From NCBI GenBank assembly GCA_022578605.1, contig MU394095.1, positions 124,001 through 188,000 of the forward strand: 64,000 bases of DNA, given 5' to 3'. How positions within the stretch are numbered: the stretch's first letter is position 1; each line of letters begins with the position of its first letter. A program made the translations under genes and the position numbers. This DNA comes from Camillea tinctor. Taxonomy: Eukaryota > Ascomycota > Sordariomycetes > Xylariales > Xylariaceae. The notes under the pieces are model-generated. The model was not told the origin of the DNA. It was given only the letters and a program-made list of their open reading frames with translations, and did not search any database. Shown here piece after piece: positions 58,797 to 64,000 of this stretch.

Positions 58797-60590
58797 CTAA
58801 AACCTCACAATCGTAACCCTCCCCTCAGCATCCTCACCAACAATCCACCTCTCATCCCCAGCAATGTGCCCCTTCCCCATGAGCTGCGTCCAAATATCGT
58901 CTGCAAATCTCACCTCCTGCTCCTCCGCGCCTTCACCATCCTCCTCCTCTTCGAAGCTAATCTTGGGCAGCACAAACGCCGACAGCGCCTCCATCATGAA
59001 GCACTGCCTCGCAACGAAGCGCACCCCGGCCCGCGCGTCCACGACGTCGCTCACGGTCAGGTACGGGAACTCTTCGTGTCTCCAGCAGGGCGCCCACATG
59101 CCACCATCCCCATCCGCATCCCCATTTCCCCTCCCCACGTCCCTATCCCTTTCCCTTGGCCCCCGCGCCGCGGACCCCGCGCGCGGGCAGAAGCTCAGAT
59201 GCACGTCGCCGTCGGCGCAGCACTCGTCCCTCCAGCGGGGGCCGTACCCCGCGAAGGGCATGCCCGTGCAGCGCACGACGTGGTGGCGCGGCGGCGAGAG
59301 CGACGAGTGCTGCCCCGCGAGCCAGCGGTGCTCCTCCTCGTGCACGTACACGTTGGCGGCGTCGAGCCGCACCTCCCGCAGGGAAGGAGTGTGCCGCTGC
59401 CGGATCCCCAGGAACTCGAGCTCGCGCCAGCCGAAGCGGCGGACCACCGCGGGGCCCCCTTCGCCGGTGGCGGGCTTGTGGAGGCTGGCAGGGTCTGCCG
59501 AAGGGCGGTAGAGCGACGGGCTAGATATATCCCATACTAGACGGGAGGGGTGGGAAGAAGGAAATTAGCATACGTTTGTGCTTCGGTGGTAACAGGAGGT
59601 TCGTGTAGATTAGATAGCTAGGCCAAAGAGGAAGGGAGGTAGGTAGGTAGGTAGGCAGCTTCTCTGAGAAAGATCGTAAAGGGGAAGGGCGAATTAAAGA
59701 AACTTGGAATCTAGCTTACCAGTGAGCTGTTCAAGCGGTTCCTCCTCACCCCAAATCGAGCGGTCTGGCTGCCACAGATACAGCGCGTAGTGGGTTGCCG
59801 TGTGCGCGGAGAAGAAGCGGTCGTACCGGTTGAGTGGGAGGCCGAGGAAGTGGATCTTCCACTCGGAGCGGAACTCGATATTCCACGGAGCTGCCGCCGC
59901 TGATTCCGGCGAAGACGATGACTGCTGCCGACGCCGGACATCAAACGCCGTAGCGAAGTGGCGATGCACAGTCTCCCGGTCGTTGAGCTGGTGGAAAGAC
60001 TCCCTCTCACACCACTCGATAACCAAGACGCCGCAGGCGAGCCTCAAACGCCGGACCGTCCTATCGGTTCCATCAAAGGGGACCGGGAAACGGTACCGCG
60101 ATTCAAGGTCGTACGCCACGTAAGACCCCGACACATTCTCCTGGTAAATCAACAGTCCGTCGTCTAGGCACCACGTCGGGTCGCGGTACTGGAACACGGC
60201 TGTGGTATCGTTCCACCGCAGCCAGCGATTCCAAGGCTCGACGCCGCGGTGAAGTCCCTTGTGCTTTGCCTCCTGAACGACTTCGATCTTCTCGATTAGC
60301 CGGGGCTTGGCACCGCGCAGGTAGGTGTACCGCCGGGCCACTTTGAGGAAGATGCGGGGCCAGCTTACGGGCGGCGGTGGTTGGTCTGGGGTCTGAACCT
60401 GGTCTTGCGAGGCCTGCCGCATCTCACGGCACCGTGGGAAGTGAAGGCGCATCAGGAACCATGAGGTGCCGTCGCTGGCAAAAGCGGCTCGCCAAGAACG
60501 ACTGACTCCGCGGCATATCACGCTGTCCCGGGAGGGAAGATAGGATATAATCAGGAGGAATATATCATTTGGCAGATCTGGAAGGTCCAT
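58797..60590 (-). CDS. F-box domain protein
   Basis: Probable substrate adaptor of an SCF ubiquitin ligase. Exons 59720-60590 and 58797-59536, joined by a 183 bp GT-TAG intron that splits a Val codon; 536 aa. The N-terminal F-box is clear: LPDLPNDIFLLIISYLPSRD, CRGVSRSWRAAF (residues about 3-38). The rest has WD/beta-rich character (WNRWLRWNDTTAVFQYRDPTW, LESRYRFPVPFDGTDR, YALYLWQPDRS) with acidic loops, and ends in EDAEGRVTIVRF. No known degron target is recognisable. The intron contains a run of TAGG repeats (59638-59653). Confidence 0.83.
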
Positions 60591-61183
60591 GACACTGTCT
60601 TAAGGGGTACTACAGTAGCTTGTTTAGTTCTTAAGCCACCAACCAAAGTATATAATGATCTAGGTTATGTTGGTGCTAGGATTGGTTCGATGATAGGAGA
60701 GGAAGAAAGCCCCCTCAATGTAATGAATGTGGCGTGGCGGTCACTGTTTGAGGGGTGTTTTGGAGTGAGCATCGGCTCACCGGCTTTTACTGATCAAGTC
60801 GTTCCTGGAACCACAACAACAACGAGAACAACCATACATGATCTCCACCGTGGAGATATTTCTCAATGATATAAACATATTTTACAGGTACCTTTTTTCG
60901 TGCGCCCTCAAAATTTTTTTGTTCTTTTCTACTTTTTTTCTTTTCTTTTTCTTTTTTAAGATAGAAATAGCCTACGGGGTTGGTACTAATTTCTTATCGA
61001 CTCATCCTCGCAAAAGGTGACCCCTTGTTCCTCATAATTATACCGTAAAAGATTTATACATAGCTACAGGAATAAATGAGACTTGTATGGTCACTCAAAT
61101 CAATATGCCAGTTTGATTATACGTATATTCTTATAATTTAATCATTATAAACATAACTTTTCCTTTCCGTCGATGGGAAAGGA
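60591..61183. other. Intergenic, no gene seen
   Basis: About 590 bp: promoter of the F-box gene and 3' end of the dehydrogenase gene. T-rich tracts around 60915-60957. Confidence 0.6.
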
Positions 61184-62988
61184 TTAGTTATGCGTGGGCA
61201 TTGCAACATCTGCCTTCTTAGAAATAGCATCAGAACTTGCCCACATGGCCGTGACGGTTTTCTGTTGTGTATAGAAGTTGACACCCGGCCTTCCATAGAA
61301 TGTGTTCGCGCCGCCGCCAGCTATGCTCCTCTTGTTACCCGTGAAGGAAAACATGGGTAGAGGCACGGGGATGGGCACGTTGATGCCTATCTGGCCCGCC
61401 TCGATGTTCTTCCGGAACGTTTCTGCTGTAGCCCCTGACTTGGTGAAGATGGCCGTGCCGTTTCCATACTCATTCTTGTTTATTAACTCGATCGCGTCAT
61501 CCAGAGTATCAACATTCAGGCAGACTAGTACAGGGCCAAAGATTTCTTCCTTATAGCACTGCATATCCGGCGTGACGTTGCTGATGATAGTTGGAGCAAC
61601 CCAGTTCCCGTTCGGGTATTTCTCCGGTTTGAATCCACGGCCGTCCAGCAGGATCGTCGCACCCTCCTTTTCAGCACTAGCAATCAAGCTCTCTATCCTC
61701 TCCTTGGACTGTGGTGAGATCACCGGGCCAAGATCGGCACCTGGCTCAAAGCCTCCATTCACCGAGAGTCTCTTGGCACTCTCGGCTACTTCAGGGAGCC
61801 ATTCTTTGGTTTCGCCTACCATGACAAGAGTACTTAGGGCCATACATCTCTGCCCGGCAGCGCCGAAAGCAGCGCCGACAACGGCGTTGATGAACTGGTT
61901 TTTGTTACAATCTGGTAGCACAGCGGCGTGGTTCTTGGCACCTAGGTTGGCCTGGACTCTCTTGCCATTTGCCGACCCTCTGTTGTAGATGTACTCGCCA
62001 GCTTTGTTGCTGCCCACAAAGCTTATCGCCTTGACCTCCGGAGCGTCGAGGATGAAGTTGACGGTATCATGTGCGCCATGTACCACATTGATGACGCCGT
62101 CCGGGAACCCGGCCTTCTTCGCCAGCTCGACGAGGATCATAGCCGCACCCGGATCTCTCTCCGAGGGCTTCAAGATCATAGTATTGCCGGTGACGGTTGC
62201 AATGGGAATACACCAGAGGGGGATCATAGCAGGGAAGTCTGCAAGGGAATTTGGTCAGCATCAAAAAAAAAACCAACGCTAAAAGACACACACGTATACG
62301 TACTGAATGGGCAAATCGCCGCAACAACTCCCAATGGCTCCTTATAAGATCGGGTCTCCATGTCCTTGGCTACCTCGAGTATCTCGCCCTTCAACAGCTC
62401 CGGGGCAGCACAAGCGGCCTCAGCAACTTGCAGCCCTCTCAGCACATCACCCTTGGCATCAGCAAACGTCTTGCCCTGTTCTAGCGTGATGCTGGCAGCC
62501 AAACGATCCCAGTTCTCGCGGATCAAACCGACGAACTTGAACATAATCTGCTGTCTTGCGAGCACACTGGTGTTCCTCCAGGCCGGAAAAGCCTTCTGGG
62601 CACTGTCAATAGCTGCTTGTAGCTCATCATTGGTCATCTGGGGCACCCGGGTGACGAGGTTGTTGGTGGCCGGGTCGTACAGGTCGATGAACTTCTCGGC
62701 CTTGCTGGGCACGAAGGCATTATCGATGAAGTAAGGGGTATCTTCGGGCTGAGCTATCTTCTCATGGGTGGTAGGGAAGGTGGTAGCGGTTGAGGCGAGG
62801 GCACTCATGGGCTGTGTGTTTGGCGGCATGGTGGGTATAGCCCAGGAGGCGGCCTTTTTAGAAGTCATTCTGGGAGTGGCGAGGAGAGAAGGTGAAAGAA
62901 GAAGGGAGCGGGATGATGCGAGTTGAGTAACAGTGCGGCCGGCGCGAGCTGCGATACCAATACCTTGTGTTCGTGCAAGACGGTACAT
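61184..62988 (-). CDS. Methylmalonate-semialdehyde dehydrogenase (CoA-acylating), mitochondrial
   Basis: Converts methylmalonate semialdehyde or malonate semialdehyde with CoA and NAD+ to propionyl-CoA or acetyl-CoA in valine and pyrimidine catabolism. Exons 62304-62988 and 61184-62238, 579 aa; the 65 bp intron splits the Asn codon of NFPAMIPLW. Visible: mitochondrial presequence ([18 protein letters not shown]), substrate/NAD region ([31 protein letters not shown]), NAD-binding [11 protein letters not shown], the family signature NLGAKNH in which Asn326 replaces the general-base Glu of other aldehyde dehydrogenases, and catalytic Cys360 in GQRCMA. It ends [16 protein letters not shown] plus a short tail. 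An in-frame Met (residue 41, MTSKKAAS) could serve as an alternative start. A TATA-like element lies 63 bp upstream. Confidence 0.97.
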
Positions 62989-63050
62989 GGTGAAGAGAAG
63001 AGAGGATTCCAGTCGACTTAGAAGCTGTGGGGGGGATAGACCAGCTTTTT

Positions 63051-63057
63051 ATTTATA
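63051..63057 (-). promoter_or_regulatory. TATA-like element of the dehydrogenase gene
   Basis: Reads TATAAAT on the minus strand (within ctataaataaa), 63 bp before the start codon at 62988. Confidence 0.45.
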
Positions 63058-63291
63058 GTCCTGAGATTCAGCCAACCATTGGTGACCACGAAGGTTGAAC
63101 CTGGAGACTTTGTAGCACCCTCAATACCTACTAGGTAGTAAGTAAGTGAAATAGTAGGGAGCAATCATAATAAATAGAGACAACAACCACCACTTACCTA
63201 GGTTAGTACTTACTGGTCTGGGTACTTACTAACACCACAAGCACAACCACGGCTTACCACCACCGCCACTAGGTGTGTATGTAAATACGTA

Positions 63292-63327
63292 CTGTTGTTG
63301 CTGTTGCTGTTGCTGCTGCTGCTGCTG
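63292..63327. repeat. CTG/TTG trinucleotide array
   Basis: Twelve triplets, mixed CTG and TTG becoming pure CTG at the right end. Confidence 0.9.
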
Positions 63328-64000
63328 TCACTGGTGCTACTAGCCCCGAGCGCTATCGGTAGTGCCCACTATAGGTCTACCTAGGTAATAAGGAATACTT
63401 GACCCACTAACATGGAGATCGAGGGAGGAGAGAGAGGGGTGGCCCTCCCTACCTTCCGTCATATACCGGTGTAAGCCGAATCCCCGAAATCCGTCATTAG
63501 GTATTATCCGTCCTGCACTCACGTAAGTAATTGTATTAGATTAAGTAACCTACTTAGTAGGTATACAACTAACCTAACTAATCTAATCTATTATATGTAG
63601 AACCATACTAACCTAACCTAGTGTATTAGGTTAACCTAGTAGCTTTAAACTCCAGCTATCTCAGCTGCTAGATTCACTTCAAGTTTCCCCTTGCCCCATT
63701 AGATCGGTCTGACCTGACCTGCCGTACTTATCTCGTCAAAGCCTGCCGTATACAGTTAAAACCTACCATAATCCTTTTCGAGCATTGAACTCGATAACGT
63801 TTTATATTTACATATAGTACGCATTGACCTTCATGGCCTATATGGCAGTTATGTCCTATTGGGAGGTTAGGTAAGTTATGTAAGATAGAAGCCCGGTACC
63901 AAGGTAGCTAATAAAATGACGTAACTTATAATGAGATTGCATACAAAATAATAACACGCCTTCACGCCTTCTCCGTCGTCGGCTTGTTCTGTTCGAAAGA

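Larger units (their letters stand above)
62989..64000. other. Upstream region of the dehydrogenase gene
   Basis: No gene supported. Contains TATA on the minus strand, a CTG/TTG array, and CCTAGGTAGTAAGTAAG and TAACCTAACC-type repeats (63530-63640). Confidence 0.5.

Noticed and set aside
58864..59540. Overlapping long plus-strand ORFs opposite the F-box gene
   Set aside because: GC-rich antisense shadows of the second F-box exon, which has family-like protein and correct splicing.

Overview
The window is nuclear DNA of a filamentous ascomycete (Pezizomycotina, probably Sordariomycetes; lineage is an inference from gene families and style). Evidence: short GT-AG introns of 49-180 bp with CTAAC-type branch points, fungal-only families (Zn2Cys6 regulator, CFEM protein, fungal MFS and histidine phosphatase families), mitochondrial presequences, and intergenic DNA full of TAGGTACCTA-like motifs and microsatellites. 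Three runs of ten N (12110-12119, 27726-27735, 47171-47180) are scaffold gaps, each surrounded by G, C or A homopolymers.

Layout. Left part: VPS10 (+, 1400-6026, two exons), then 4 kb without genes, then a two-exon serine-rich fungal protein on the minus strand (10140-13771) whose 1.49 kb intron contains the first gap. Next comes a structured non-coding stretch (palindromes and a graded pentamer array, 15086-15386) and a five-exon lysine 2,3-aminomutase (16242-17867, minus). 17868-24836 is poor in genes and holds only weak or decayed candidates plus one single-exon orphan (23000-23734). RPB7 (minus, 24837-25476) and the MPO1-type dioxygenase (+, 26736-27485) are divergent. A cysteine-rich conserved fungal protein (28408-29628, minus), an orphan ORF (30199-30801, +), a UCH-family deubiquitinase (31981-32828, +) and a 13-exon Zn2Cys6 transcription factor (35214-38732, +) follow.

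The interval 38733-52132 is a 13.4 kb gene desert with microsatellites, the third gap and no gene I can support. The right end is dense: a GPI-anchored CFEM protein (minus) and a six-exon MFS transporter (+) share a 607 bp promoter region; a membrane-anchored histidine-phosphatase-like protein, an F-box protein and mitochondrial methylmalonate-semialdehyde dehydrogenase are all on the minus strand.

The genes are mostly unrelated housekeeping or accessory functions: vacuolar sorting, RNA polymerase II, ubiquitin recycling, fatty acid alpha-oxidation, valine/pyrimidine catabolism, transport. No biosynthetic cluster, CRISPR array or intact transposon is recognisable. The points most worth following are the fungal lysine 2,3-aminomutase with an apparent GC-AG intron, the high share of AAG acceptor sites, the phosphatase without its HD motif, and the repeated-flank assembly artefacts at the gaps.
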